Numbered from the stretch's first letter, positions 48,598 through 58,625 are shown. The stretch is DNA of 64,000 bases from VXNE01 sp965200505 (GCA_965200505.1 OZ241343.1:2790001-2854000); one strand, 5' to 3'. Notes: a model not told the origin generated them from the letters alone. A program made the numbers and translations.

Positions 48598-50211
48598 ATG
48601 AATCTCCTCACCGACGAGCAAATGGCCCGCTTCCTCGCGGACGGCTATGTCGTACTGCGGCCGGCGGAGCTGTCCGAGGCTTACCACGAGCGGATGTTCG
48701 GCGCGGTGGCAAACCTCTACGACGAAGGCCAGCGCTTGGGCGGCGACAGGCTGCACTTGGAACACTACGGGGACAACCTGTTGGCACGGCTGCCGGAGTT
48801 TGCGCAGTTGCTGGAGTGCCCCACGGTCGTGGGCGGGCTGACGAGCGTTCTAGGCGAGGGCTACGCGCTGCATCCACACCATTACGCGCATACGTCCATG
48901 CCTGCCGACCAAGGCTTCCACCAAGACGGCAATCTGCCGTGGAACGAGCGTGGCCACTACCGCTCGCACCGCCCGGTGTGGGCGATGCTGTTCTATTACC
49001 CACAGGCCGTGACGGAAGCGAGCGGGCCGACGGAAGTGCTGCCCGGCACACAGTATTGGACGCGGGATTTCGAGCAGGACGATGGCTGGCGCACGTTCGA
49101 TGCGCTGGACCTCTCCTTCTTCACCGAAAAAGTCGGCGGCGCGGACGATCTGGCGTTTCGGGATGAGCGCCTCGCCCAGTCCGTGGCGCAGTTCGGCATC
49201 GACGGCATCCGCCGAGAGCGCCTGCCGTTGGCCGCCGGCAGCGTGGTGCTGGCGCATTACGATCTGTTTCACCGCGGCACCCGGCACCAACCGGACTTCC
49301 GCGGCCGGCGCTACATGGTGAAGTTCTACTTCTTCCGCACCCAGGAACCGCGCCGAGCCAGTTGGCGCAATGTCGCCACACTGCCGCCCGCCGTGGATGG
49401 ACACCCGGCGACACGGCCCGTCGTGCTGGCCAATTGGGCTTGGTTGCGTGGCGAGGAAGTTGAGCTGCCGCCGCCGGAACACGATGCCGCGGATGCATTG
49501 CTGGCCGGGCAAACGGAAGATGCCTGCGTTGCCGCGGCCTACGCATTGGGTGTGGCGGCACCGCGGGACGAGCAGGCCAAGGCAACGCTCGGCACCGCGC
49601 TTGAGTGCGCCGTCGAGGGTTCCCGACGCAACAGCGCATACGGCTTGGGGCTCGCCGGAGACGCAGCGGTGCCCACGCTCTGCCAGGCATTGGAGAACCA
49701 AGACCCGCGTGTGCGCCGCGTGGCTGCGTTCGCCTTGGGGGAAACGCGCTCACCGCTGCCGACCGCCGAGTGCGCGTTGGCCGCGCACTTGGCAGACACG
49801 GACGATTTCGCGCGCTGCAACGTCGCCTACGCTCTGGGCAATTTGGGGCGTTGCCATGCCCTCTCCGCCGACACCATCAATGCCATGCTGCAGCGCCTCG
49901 ATGCGCAAGTGGAGCCGGCCAACACCGGCAACGGGCCGCCGCACCGCTCCACCGTGCGGGAGAGCCTCGCTTGGGCACTCCTGCAACTGGCGCGGAACGA
50001 CGGGCTGGACGCGCAACAGCTGGAACGGTTCGCGGCGGCCGGCATGGCAGACCGCGATCGCTATGTGCGCGGCCTCACCGCGGAGGCTCTGCGCGGCTTG
50101 ACACCACAGCCAAGGCCATCGTGGTGGCAACCGCTCCTGGACGCCTTGACGCTGCGCCAGTTCCACGCCCTGGAGGCCCACGACGCCGAGCCCTTTGGCG
50201 CGAGGCGATAA
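48598..50211 (+). CDS. Phytanoyl-CoA dioxygenase (PhyH) family protein fused to HEAT-like repeats
   Basis: A 537-residue protein. Residues about 1-290 are a PhyH-type Fe(II)/2-oxoglutarate dioxygenase: the HxD motif is GFHQDGNLPW, and the distal His and Arg lie in HYDLFHRGTRHQ onward. Residues about 300-515 are alpha-helical HEAT/PBS-lyase-like repeats, such as NQDPRVRRVAAFALGETR and TDDFARCNVAYALGNLG. This fusion is unusual. ATG 48598 is used; ATG 48565 is an alternative. It is the first gene of a four-gene plus-strand operon. The substrate is unknown. Confidence 0.85.
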   Translation: MNLLTDEQMARFLADGYVVLRPAELSEAYHERMFGAVANLYDEGQRLGGDRLHLEHYGDNLLARLPEFAQLLECPTVVGGLTSVLGEGYALHPHHYAHTSMPADQGFHQDGNLPWNERGHYRSHRPVWAMLFYYPQAVTEASGPTEVLPGTQYWTRDFEQDDGWRTFDALDLSFFTEKVGGADDLAFRDERLAQSVAQFGIDGIRRERLPLAAGSVVLAHYDLFHRGTRHQPDFRGRRYMVKFYFFRTQEPRRASWRNVATLPPAVDGHPATRPVVLANWAWLRGEEVELPPPEHDAADALLAGQTEDACVAAAYALGVAAPRDEQAKATLGTALECAVEGSRRNSAYGLGLAGDAAVPTLCQALENQDPRVRRVAAFALGETRSPLPTAECALAAHLADTDDFARCNVAYALGNLGRCHALSADTINAMLQRLDAQVEPANTGNGPPHRSTVRESLAWALLQLARNDGLDAQQLERFAAAGMADRDRYVRGLTAEALRGLTPQPRPSWWQPLLDALTLRQFHALEAHDAEPFGARR

Positions 50212-50285
50212 CCGCCGGAATACGCGCCGCCGCTGCTATATGCTTGCCAGCCAAGCTCCGCAGCATCACCCAAGAGCGAAAACCG

Positions 50286-51179
50286 ATGCCCTACCAGCAC
50301 ATAGCGGTGGAACCCCTCACCCCCACCATCGGCGCGGTGGTGAGCGGGGCCACGATCGCGGACGCAAACGACGCGACGCTGGCGGAAATCCATGACGCTT
50401 GGATGGAACACTGCGTCCTCTTCTTCCGCGATCAAACGCTCACCCCGGAGCAGCATCTCGCGTTCGGGCGCCGCTTTGGCCCCTTGCACATACACCCCGC
50501 GGCACCCTACGCCCACGGCGACCCGGCGCTCATGGTGATCCACACGGACGCGGCCTCCAAGCGCAACAACGGTGCCGGTTGGCACTCGGATGTGTCCGCG
50601 GATGCCGAACCACCGCTCGGCACCATCCTGCACCTGCATCAAGCGCCGCGCCAAGGCGGAGACACACTGTGGGCGAGCATGTACGCGGCATTGGAGGCGT
50701 TGTCCGCGCCGATGCGGGCGCTGTTGGAGCAGTTGACGGCACGCCATGTCGCGGACTACGCCGGCTACTACGGAGATCATCCACCGCAACGGGCGTTCCC
50801 AAGCGCGGTACATCCGGTGGTGCGCACACACCCGGTCACGGGTCGCAAAGCGCTCTTCGTCAATGCCGGGTTCACGCGGCGCATAGTGGAACTGGCGGCG
50901 AACGAGAGCCGGGCGCTGCTGGGCTTCCTGTTCGAGCACGTCCAGCACCCAGCGTTCCAGTGCCGCTTCAAGTGGTGCGCCGGCGACGTGGCGATGTGGG
51001 ACAACCGCTGCACGCAACACCTCGCCGTGTGGGACTACCACCCGGAAACCCGCGCCGGGCTGCGCGTCACCATCGCCGGCGATCGGCCGTTCCTGAAGCG
51101 CGGGCAAGCAGCGGAGGGCGGCGACGAGCCCACCGTCGCGACGGCGCCATTCTCCGTCAACGCCGCGGCCGGCCGATGA
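50286..51179 (+). CDS. TauD/TfdA family Fe(II)/2-oxoglutarate dioxygenase
   Basis: A 297-residue dioxygenase. The iron triad is WHSD (about residues 99-102) and the distal His in TQHLAVWD near 243, with the 2-oxoglutarate-binding Arg in RAGLRVTI near 258. Family members hydroxylate taurine, aryloxyalkanoates or carnitine-like compounds. The substrate is not evident. ATG 50286 follows the PhyH stop by 74 bases, and the gene overlaps the next by 4 bases. Confidence 0.9.
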   Translation: MPYQHIAVEPLTPTIGAVVSGATIADANDATLAEIHDAWMEHCVLFFRDQTLTPEQHLAFGRRFGPLHIHPAAPYAHGDPALMVIHTDAASKRNNGAGWHSDVSADAEPPLGTILHLHQAPRQGGDTLWASMYAALEALSAPMRALLEQLTARHVADYAGYYGDHPPQRAFPSAVHPVVRTHPVTGRKALFVNAGFTRRIVELAANESRALLGFLFEHVQHPAFQCRFKWCAGDVAMWDNRCTQHLAVWDYHPETRAGLRVTIAGDRPFLKRGQAAEGGDEPTVATAPFSVNAAAGR

Positions 51180-52213
51180 CCAACCCCGTCGCCATCACCG
51201 AACACGCGGTCCGCACTGGCGGGCACACCACCTTCTACCTAGCTGCCGGCCCGGTGGGTGGGCCGCTGGTCATCTTCCTGCACGGTTGGCCGGAACTCTC
51301 CATCAGCTGGCGCCATCAGTTGCCGGTGCTGGCCGGGCTCGGCTTTCGCGCCGTGGCGCCGGACATGCGGGGCTATGGCCGTTCGAGCGTGTACGCACGG
51401 CACGAGGACTACGCGCAGGCGCTCATCGTTGCGGACATGATCGGCTTGCTCGATGCGTTGGGCCGCGAATCGGCCATTTGGGTGGGGCATGACTGGGGCA
51501 GCCCGGTGGCGTGGAACATCGCCAGCCACCACCCGGAGCGCGCTCGCGCCGTGGCGAGCCTGTGTGTGCCTTACGACACGTTGGAACACGGCGTGGAGGC
51601 TTGTGTGGCGCTGGTGGACCGCGCCGTCTATCCCGCCGACCGCTACCCGGTGGGGCAGTGGGATTACCAGCGCTTCTATGAGGAATCCTTCGACGCGGCC
51701 ACCGCGACCATGGACGCCAACCCGCGCAACACCGCGAAAGCGCTGTTCCGCAAAGGCAACCCCGATGGCGTGGGCAAACCGGCCGGCACGGCCTCCATCC
51801 GCGCCGCCGGCGGCTGGTTCGGCGGCGCGGCGGAAGCGCCGGACCTGCCGCGCGATGGCGATGTGGTGTCCGAGGAGGACTTGTGCCGCTATGCCGAGGC
51901 GCTCTCGCGCAACGGCTTCTTCGGCCCCAACGCCTGGTACATGAACCATGCCGCCAACAAATCGTATGCCGAAACGCGCCGGCACGATGGCCGCCTCGCC
52001 ATGCCGGTGCTGTTCATCGCCGCCCGCTACGACGCCGTGTGCGAAACCGTGACGTCCCGTTTGGCGGAACCGATGCGAGCGCGTTGCGAAGACTTGACGG
52101 AGCACATCGTGGACGCCGGGCATTGGGTGGCGCAGGAACGGCCGCGGGAGGTGAACGCGCACCTCGTCCGCTGGATTGCGGGCCGGGTGCCGGATTGCTG
52201 GCCGAGCCGCTAG
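51176..52213 (+). CDS. Alpha/beta hydrolase, epoxide-hydrolase-like
   Basis: A 345-residue alpha/beta hydrolase. It has the HGWPE oxyanion motif, the nucleophile Asp in GHDWGSPVAW, and the terminal catalytic His in DAGHWVAQERP. The HGWPE plus GHDWG combination is typical of soluble epoxide hydrolases. The reaction would be hydration of an epoxide formed upstream or of an ester; this is inferred. The ATG overlaps the TauD-like stop. Confidence 0.88.
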   Translation: MTNPVAITEHAVRTGGHTTFYLAAGPVGGPLVIFLHGWPELSISWRHQLPVLAGLGFRAVAPDMRGYGRSSVYARHEDYAQALIVADMIGLLDALGRESAIWVGHDWGSPVAWNIASHHPERARAVASLCVPYDTLEHGVEACVALVDRAVYPADRYPVGQWDYQRFYEESFDAATATMDANPRNTAKALFRKGNPDGVGKPAGTASIRAAGGWFGGAAEAPDLPRDGDVVSEEDLCRYAEALSRNGFFGPNAWYMNHAANKSYAETRRHDGRLAMPVLFIAARYDAVCETVTSRLAEPMRARCEDLTEHIVDAGHWVAQERPREVNAHLVRWIAGRVPDCWPSR

Positions 52214-52217
52214 CGCC

Positions 52218-53519
52218 TTGGATTCACCGCGTTTCAGTGCCCGCACGGCCCTCGCCGTGGTGATGGCGAACATGATCGGCACCGGGGTCTTCACCAGCCT
52301 CGGCTTTCAGCTGCTGGACATTCAGTCTGGCTTCGTGATCCTCATGCTCTGGGTGGTCGGCGGCGCGGTTGCGCTGTGTGGTGCGCTCACTTATGCGGAA
52401 CTCGGCGCCGCGCTGCCCCGTTCCGGCGGCGAGTACAACTTCTTGGGGCAGATCTACCACCCCGCTGCCGGCTTCATCTCTGGCTGGACTTCCGCCACCA
52501 TCGGCTTCGCGGCCCCGACGGCCCTCGCCGCCATCACCTTCGGCACCTACCTCGCGTCCGTGTTCGAGGCGCTCTCCCCCACATGGCTCGCGGTGGCGCT
52601 GGTGACGGCCTTGGCGGCGACACACGCCACGAGCCGTCGCGCCAGCGGTGGAACGCAGCGGGCGTTCACTTACCTGAAGGTGCTGCTCATCGCGGCGTTC
52701 TGCATCATGGCGTGGGCGTTGGTGGACACGCCGACCGACGCGCGTTTCCTGCCGGCGGCCGGGGATGGCGCCCTGCTCGTTTCCGGTGCCTTCGCCGTGG
52801 GCCTCATCTATGTGAACTACGCCTACACGGGCTGGAACGCGGCCACCTACTTCATCGATGAGTTGGAGCGGCCGGAGCGGTCACTCGCGTGGGTGCTGGC
52901 CCTCGGCACGGCGCTGGTGCTGGCGCTGTATGTGCTGCTCAACTTCACGTTCCTCCACGTCGCCCCGATGGACGCCCTCGCCGGTGAATTGGAGGTGGGC
53001 TACATCGCCGCCCGGTTCGCGTTCGGACCGGCCGGCGCCGGGGTGATGGGGGTGGCGTTGGCGCTGCTGTTGATCTCCACCGTCAGCGCCATGACCCTCG
53101 CCGGGCCCCGTGTTCTGCAAGTGATTGGGCAGGATTTCCGTGCCTTCCAAGCCCTCGCCCGCACCAATGCCCACGGTGTGCCATTCGTGGCAGTGTTGTT
53201 TCAGTCCGCCTTGGCGGTCGCCTTCATCTTGACGGCTTCGTTCGAATCCATCCTCGTTTTCGCCGGGTTCACGCTGGGCCTCAACACGTTCTTCACCGTC
53301 GCTGGAGCCTTGGTGCTGCGGCGCCGCGGCACAGCCCCGGCCGGCGCGTGGCGCATGCCGCTCTACCCGCTGCCGCCGCTGGTGTTTCTCTCCATCACGG
53401 GTTGGACGCTGGCGTACATCCTGCTTGAGCGCCCGGTCGAGGGGTTGGCGGGCTTGGGCATCGTGGCGAGCGGTGCCGTGTTCTACTTCTTGAGCAGACG
53501 CCTCGCTCCGCAAGCCTGA
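52218..53519 (+). CDS. APC family amino-acid/amine permease
   Basis: A 433-residue, 12-helix transporter. ANMIGTGVFTSLGF in helix 1 is the APC substrate-binding unwound segment, and RSGGEYNFLGQIY follows helix 2. The start is taken as TTG 52218, four bases after the hydrolase stop, because the first ATG lies inside helix 1. It is the last gene of the dioxygenase operon and may import its substrate, perhaps an amino acid or amine. Confidence 0.87.
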   Translation: MDSPRFSARTALAVVMANMIGTGVFTSLGFQLLDIQSGFVILMLWVVGGAVALCGALTYAELGAALPRSGGEYNFLGQIYHPAAGFISGWTSATIGFAAPTALAAITFGTYLASVFEALSPTWLAVALVTALAATHATSRRASGGTQRAFTYLKVLLIAAFCIMAWALVDTPTDARFLPAAGDGALLVSGAFAVGLIYVNYAYTGWNAATYFIDELERPERSLAWVLALGTALVLALYVLLNFTFLHVAPMDALAGELEVGYIAARFAFGPAGAGVMGVALALLLISTVSAMTLAGPRVLQVIGQDFRAFQALARTNAHGVPFVAVLFQSALAVAFILTASFESILVFAGFTLGLNTFFTVAGALVLRRRGTAPAGAWRMPLYPLPPLVFLSITGWTLAYILLERPVEGLAGLGIVASGAVFYFLSRRLAPQA

Positions 53520-53554
53520 CGTGCCGGGGTGATGCGACGGCACCGCGACATTGG

Positions 53555-54544
53555 CTAGCGAGACCGGGCGCGGGCGAGCAACTCTTGGCCAGTAGTGCAA
53601 TCGACGATCAGGATGCTGACCCGCGCCAGTTCGGCATTGTCTTCCACACCCGTGAGGACGCCGGCCAGTTCCTGCCCAGTGGCCGCGCCGAAACGCCGCT
53701 CGGCCATGCCACATAGCAGGGTGCGTTCCCTCTCCAAACCCTCTTCGCGGCCCTCGCGCCGGCCCTTGTCAATCAACTGCTCATCCCACTCCCGAAGCGT
53801 TTCCGCAAGCATCGTCGGTGTCTCCATCATGTTCGCCCAAGCCGGGCTCCAAGCGCCAACGCGCGGGCGCAGAATGCCGTTGTACCACACCTCGAATGAC
53901 CGCCACAGATCCCAATCGTCAACCTGCCCAAGCAGTGTGGTGGTGCGCTTGAGCGCCGCGGCCAGCCCGGCGGCAGGGGCCGCGTCCAGCGCCAGCAAAG
54001 CCCGCGCCAAGCTGCCGTCCGCCACGTTGTCACCCGCGTAGTGCCTCGCCTCGATCAGCCAATAGGCGAAGCGCGGCTGAATGCGGGCGAGCTCCGGGGG
54101 CATCCAAGCGGGCGGCGCCAGCCGCAGCGGCACATTCCACGGCACCCGACCGGTGTACACCACCAGCGGCAGATGCACCACAAGTTGGCCAGCCGATGCC
54201 GGCATCCAGCCGGAGTGACGAAGGTCGCGCCGCAGCAAGGCCACATACGCCAGCAGGCGTTCCACCATCCACGGGTCTGGTCGTGATTGGAACTCAAGGT
54301 GGAACAGCACACCGGAGCCGGCCGGTCGGCCGCCACCGTCCTTGAACGGTGCCCACCACGGCATGTCCGCAAGCCGCTTGCGCAGATCGTCCGTGACGTG
54401 TTCCGCCGGGAGGCGCTCCAGCCGCTCAAGGGCCACATCCTCCACCCAGCCGCCACCGAGCAAGCGGACGAGATCCGCCACCACTCGGCGGTGCGAGAAC
54501 AGCCGTTTGTTGGCGGGGTCGCTGTGGCCGGTCGGTCGCGCCAT
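53555..54544 (-). CDS. Rpn family PD-(D/E)XK nuclease/recombination-promoting protein
   Basis: A 329-residue protein with the Rpn (PF04754-like) layout. The N-terminus DPANKRLFSHRRVVADLVRL is followed by LFHLEFQSRPDP, holding the Glu and Gln of the PD-(D/E)XK-type core, then VVYTGRVPWN. The C-terminus ends with RREGREEGLERERTLL and a DUF4351-like helical tail. These proteins are RecA-independent recombination-promoting nucleases or transposase relatives. GTG 54553 is an alternative start. Between it and the TonB receptor lie only a hairpin and no gene. Confidence 0.83.
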   Translation of the reverse strand: MARPTGHSDPANKRLFSHRRVVADLVRLLGGGWVEDVALERLERLPAEHVTDDLRKRLADMPWWAPFKDGGGRPAGSGVLFHLEFQSRPDPWMVERLLAYVALLRRDLRHSGWMPASAGQLVVHLPLVVYTGRVPWNVPLRLAPPAWMPPELARIQPRFAYWLIEARHYAGDNVADGSLARALLALDAAPAAGLAAALKRTTTLLGQVDDWDLWRSFEVWYNGILRPRVGAWSPAWANMMETPTMLAETLREWDEQLIDKGRREGREEGLERERTLLCGMAERRFGAATGQELAGVLTGVEDNAELARVSILIVDCTTGQELLARARSR

Positions 54545-54669
54545 GGGAGGCACGATGCGCCTTGGCCGTCGCCAAGCGCAATGGCATTAGGCGGAAAGTG
54601 TTGTGCGACATCGCCCACTTAAGCCCTCCGGCAAGAGCCGGTGAGCACGTAGCCGAGTGGGGAGGGCCT

Positions 54670-54702
54670 CGCCGCGGGCCCGCACCAAGTGGGCCCACGG
54701 CG
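54670..54702 (-). terminator. Strong GC-rich hairpin downstream of the TonB receptor gene
   Basis: A 12-base stem with one mismatch (CGCCGCGGGCCC against GGGCCCACGGCG) and a 9-base loop, starting 15 bases past the receptor's stop. No T-tract follows, so it may act as a Rho-assisted terminator or as an mRNA 3'-end stabiliser. Confidence 0.5.
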
Positions 54703-54716
54703 GAAGCCGAGCGGGC

Positions 54717-57700
54717 TCAGTTGCCCATCGTGTAGCTCAAGCCCACCTTGAACATGCGCCCGAACGGGTTGTGGGTGAAGGCGTCGTAGTTCATTTCGCG
54801 GGACATGAACGGCGGGTCTTCGTCTTCGATGTTGAAGATGGAGAAGATCGCCCGCAGCTGATCGTTCATGAAGCTGTAGTGGATGTGCAGATCGTGCGTG
54901 ACATGGGAGGCGACCACGCCTTCCCGGCTGAAGCCCTGCATCAGGTAGTCGTACTCGTCAATGCCGTTCACGACCCAGCGCGTGTTCATGGCGCCCCAAG
55001 CGAAATTGGCCGACAGGCGACCCTTCCACTCCGCGAGCGTCCGCGCCAACGGTGTGCGGTAGTTGAGCCGCCCTAGCGCGTCATAGGCGGCGCCAAACTC
55101 CCACTTGCTGATGTCGTAGGACGTGATGCGGGTGCCGGAGAGGTCGAACGACAAGTAACCCGGCCCAACCTCAAGTCCGTAGCGGACGCGGAAATCGACG
55201 CCGTCGGTCTTGATGTCTGGCCCGTTCACGATGTCAACGTTGATGATTTCCACGTCGGCTGCCGCCGGGTTGCCGCCAAACACCAAGCGGCCGTAGTAGG
55301 GGCTTGATGGATCGCACGGATCGGTTGCACCGCCGGGGCAGGCGAGGCTCAACACGTTGGTGAAGGGCTCCGTCACCAGCGGATCTTGGAAATCGTAGGA
55401 CCAGTAATCCAAGGTGACGAACAGGTTGTCGCTGTCGGCAATCAAGCCGTCCCGGTCCACCAGCAGCCCCACGTTGATGGTGGTGGCTTCCTCCGGCGTG
55501 AGGTCTGGATTGCCACGCGTGTCGATGCGCTTGAACGCACCCGTCGAGCCCACAAACTGGAGCGAGTTCGAGGAATTGCTGGCGACGGTCTGATTCAACG
55601 TCGGGCCGCGGAAGGTCGTGCCAAAGGACGCGCGTACGCCGATGCTCGGCGTGATCTGCCACTTGAGGGCAATCTTCGGGTCTGTGCTGCCACCGGTCTT
55701 GCCGCCGTAGTTCTCATGGCGCACCGACAGCGAGCCTTCCAAGGCGTCGGAGAACGGCAACCTGAACTCGGCGAAAGCGCTCCAAATGCGGCGATCGTCA
55801 TCAATGGGGAAACTGGGCGGCAGGAAGCCGAAAAGGCCGGTTCTGCCCGTATCACAGTCCTTGATTTCCGGGCCCGCCGCGCACGGGAAGGTCACGCCGT
55901 TGAAGAAGTCCGAATCGTCCACGCCGCTTTCGTAGGTCTCGCTGCGGTACTGCAGGCCGGCGGCGTATTCGACGGTGCCACCGGCGAGTTGCGCGAAGTC
56001 CAGCGAGCCCGTGAGGATGCCCTCGAGCACCAACAGCGATGTCTCCCCTTTGCCGACGCCATAGGTCATTATGTAGTCGTGGAGGTTCTGGTTGTTGAGC
56101 GCCGGGTTGAAGTCTGGATTGGACGCTTCGCCGTTGTTCACGAACGGATGCGAGCCGGGCATCGCGTTCGAGAATGGAATCCAGTATTGACATGGGCCTT
56201 GGCCGGCGTGCTGTTGCACCGTTTCCAGCGAAAACGCCAGCTGGCCTTGGTCGTTGTACTCGTTCGGCACCATGCGCTCACATTCGTGGCCACCCAGCCC
56301 TTGGCGGGCGCGCGCATCCCGATACACCATCGTGTCGCCACCCGCGCTCTCGCGTTTCGACTGCGAATAGCTGACCGACATCTCCCAAGTGCGGGCACCC
56401 CATTCGCCATCGAGGGCGGCAGCGAACCGCTGCACCTCCGAAGTGCGGTGGTGACCCCGACGCGGGCCGTCTTGGCCATAGTAGCGACCGTAGTACCAGC
56501 CCACGTCCTGCCATTCGGCTGGAACGCCGGCGGCGTCTTGGCTGCCGCCATCACCCTGCCAACGGCAGTAATCCGCGGCGCAATGCGCGTAGCCGCCGTA
56601 TATCTCCGGGTACTTGGAGGCCATGTCCACCAAGCCGGGGTTGTTGGCGCGGATGGTGCGGGTTTCATCCACCAGCCGGTTCGGCGGATAGCTCGGCGAT
56701 GTGCCCCAATGCGGCACGTCGCTGTCTGTCATCAGCAGTTCGAGGGAGAGCGTGGTGGTGTCGTTCACCGCCACCGTCGCTTCCGTGAACCACTGCCAGC
56801 GCGTTGCATCCTCGATCAGGTTGTCGAACGCGGTGTACTGGAAGCGGCAGAAGCCGCCGATGCCGGCGTTGCCGTTGCCGAGCGCCTCCGGGTTGGGGAA
56901 CGGCACGTTCAAGATGCTGGTGCGGGCACCGCCTAGATCCTCGCAGTTCGGGTCGGTGATGCCGGTGGCGAGCAAACCGCCGAAGCCGCCGCCGATGGGC
57001 GACGCGTTCCAGCGATCCAGCGGCACGAACACCGCCGGCCGTCCCACGGAAGACCAGCCGCCGGCCGGGCTCTCGCCATAGCTCAAGAGCGACCAATCCC
57101 GATCCGCGATGTTCAATTCACCCCGGTCGATGTAGCTCGCGGAGGTCATTAGCTGCAGGCGGCCGTCCATCAAGCTGCCACCCCAGATGAGGCCGAACTC
57201 CGTGTCGCCGTCCGCGTCCGCCACGGTCTTGTGGCTGGCGCTCACCTCAAAGCCTTCGAAGTCGCCGCGCGTGATGTAGTTCATCACGCCGGCGATGGCG
57301 TCTGAACCGTAGGTCGCCGCGGCGCCGTCGCGCAGCACTTCGATGCGCTGCAAGGCGATGGACGGCAGCATGTTCACGTCCACCAGGAGCTGCGCTTGGG
57401 CGCCGATGGCATGGGGCGACCAAGTGGTGCGGCGGCCGTTCAACAGCACCAAGGAGCGGCTTGGCCCCAAGCCACGGATGTTGATGGTGGCGCGGTCGGC
57501 GCCGGCGCCGGCTTGGAACTGGTCTGTCTCGCCGTCCGCGCCTTGCGAGAAGGAGAGGCTCTTGATGAGGTCAATCGCCGTCGGCGCACCCTCCAATGCC
57601 AGATCTTCCCGTTGCAGAGTGGTCACCGGCAGCGGCGCGTCCTCCGGCGTGCCCTTGATGTACGAGCCGGTGACGACGATCTCCTCGACGCCCTCGGTCT

Positions 57701-57791
57701 CCTCCTCGCCCCAAGCGAGGCATGCCAGCCCCGCAACCACGCCGGCGGCCAGCGCCCGGCCGAATCTCAGTGAGCCAGCAATCATTCCCAT
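54717..57791 (-). CDS. TonB-dependent outer-membrane receptor
   Basis: A 1024-residue receptor with a signal peptide (residues 1-28, cleavage near AWG). The plug domain opens GVEEIVVTGSYIKG and contains ATINIRGLGPSRSLVLLNGRR-type strands ending in LLNGR. A 22-strand barrel follows, with ARASFGTTFRGPTL-like segments near 760 (read here as GVRASFGTTFRGPTLNQ). The large insertions (about 280-480) and the vitamin-B12/polyphenol-receptor-like plug do not identify a ligand. A strong promoter precedes it and a GC hairpin follows it. Confidence 0.92.
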   Translation of the reverse strand: MGMIAGSLRFGRALAAGVVAGLACLAWGEEETEGVEEIVVTGSYIKGTPEDAPLPVTTLQREDLALEGAPTAIDLIKSLSFSQGADGETDQFQAGAGADRATINIRGLGPSRSLVLLNGRRTTWSPHAIGAQAQLLVDVNMLPSIALQRIEVLRDGAAATYGSDAIAGVMNYITRGDFEGFEVSASHKTVADADGDTEFGLIWGGSLMDGRLQLMTSASYIDRGELNIADRDWSLLSYGESPAGGWSSVGRPAVFVPLDRWNASPIGGGFGGLLATGITDPNCEDLGGARTSILNVPFPNPEALGNGNAGIGGFCRFQYTAFDNLIEDATRWQWFTEATVAVNDTTTLSLELLMTDSDVPHWGTSPSYPPNRLVDETRTIRANNPGLVDMASKYPEIYGGYAHCAADYCRWQGDGGSQDAAGVPAEWQDVGWYYGRYYGQDGPRRGHHRTSEVQRFAAALDGEWGARTWEMSVSYSQSKRESAGGDTMVYRDARARQGLGGHECERMVPNEYNDQGQLAFSLETVQQHAGQGPCQYWIPFSNAMPGSHPFVNNGEASNPDFNPALNNQNLHDYIMTYGVGKGETSLLVLEGILTGSLDFAQLAGGTVEYAAGLQYRSETYESGVDDSDFFNGVTFPCAAGPEIKDCDTGRTGLFGFLPPSFPIDDDRRIWSAFAEFRLPFSDALEGSLSVRHENYGGKTGGSTDPKIALKWQITPSIGVRASFGTTFRGPTLNQTVASNSSNSLQFVGSTGAFKRIDTRGNPDLTPEEATTINVGLLVDRDGLIADSDNLFVTLDYWSYDFQDPLVTEPFTNVLSLACPGGATDPCDPSSPYYGRLVFGGNPAAADVEIINVDIVNGPDIKTDGVDFRVRYGLEVGPGYLSFDLSGTRITSYDISKWEFGAAYDALGRLNYRTPLARTLAEWKGRLSANFAWGAMNTRWVVNGIDEYDYLMQGFSREGVVASHVTHDLHIHYSFMNDQLRAIFSIFNIEDEDPPFMSREMNYDAFTHNPFGRMFKVGLSYTMGN

Positions 57792-57884
57792 ACTCCCTAA
57801 GCGGGGAAGCGTTTAAGCGGTCAGCCACGCTGCGTCGAGAGACGCCCGCGAGACGCACCGCCACCACTCTCGGTTGAGGCGCGG

Positions 57885-57913
57885 ATGTTTCTACTTCGTT
57901 GCAATTGTGTCAA
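57885..57913 (-). promoter_or_regulatory. Promoter of the TonB receptor gene
   Basis: On the minus strand TTGACA (57913-57908, perfect -35), a 17-base spacer and AAACAT (57890-57885). It lies about 95 bases upstream of the receptor's ATG and gives a leader long enough for regulation. No Fur-like box was recognised. Confidence 0.6.
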
Positions 57914-57988
57914 GGGCGAATGTGCGGAATCGGCCCCTTGGCGGTTGAAGGCTTGAACCAGAGCCGCAAGACGAATAAGTTGCGGCCC

Positions 57989-58492
57989 ATGGATCGTGCG
58001 CCACGCCCTTGCCAACCGGATTCGCCGCGCTTGCCGTGGCGAGGCGCGGTGTTGGCCGGGATGCTCGCGTTGGGCGGTTGCAGCGAGCCGTTCGGCTTCA
58101 TTCCGGGCGGGGCGCTCGAAGGGGTCGAGGCCATGCCGCCGTTCGACTGGTCGGCGCTCGCGGACATGGACAACGTGCAGTTGGAGTTCCGCCCCGACAG
58201 CCCCTACTCGATCAACATCTGGGCCGTGGGCTTGGGCCCAGACGCTTACGTGGCGACGCTGGAGGATGGCACGCGCTGGACCGAGTACTTGCGCGAAACG
58301 CCCGACGTGCGGATACGGGTGGGGGCCTCGATATACCGGCTCTTGGCCGTGCGGGTACACAACGAAGCCGAGCGCGAGCGGGTGAGCGCTGCATTCGCCG
58401 CCAAGTACGACATCGACGAAGACGACAATTGGGTGGCGACCGGGCAGGTGTTCAGGTTGGATCGGCGAGACGATTCGACGCCAAGCGATTAG
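57989..58492 (+). CDS. Lipoprotein with DUF2255-like domain
   Basis: A 167-residue protein starting at ATG 57989. The lipobox LALGGCS follows a short hydrophobic stretch. The mature part (SINIWAVGLGPDAYVATLED, RVGASIYRLLAVRV, AAFAAKYDIDEDDNW) resembles the split-barrel DUF2255/deazaflavin-nitroreductase-like fold. Most such proteins are cytoplasmic, so a lipidated one is unusual. Function unknown. It diverges from the TonB receptor. Confidence 0.65.
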   Translation: MDRAPRPCQPDSPRLPWRGAVLAGMLALGGCSEPFGFIPGGALEGVEAMPPFDWSALADMDNVQLEFRPDSPYSINIWAVGLGPDAYVATLEDGTRWTEYLRETPDVRIRVGASIYRLLAVRVHNEAERERVSAAFAAKYDIDEDDNWVATGQVFRLDRRDDSTPSD

Positions 58493-58625
58493 CCGACCGC
58501 GCTCTGCCTCCCAAGCCTCTCGCGCCATCGCTGCAACGAAGCGCCGGCGTCCGGGAACCGCTTCCGGCGAGGCCAAGCGCCGGCGGCGGCTGGGGATTGC
58601 CTGTGGATACCCTGTTGATTGCTTC

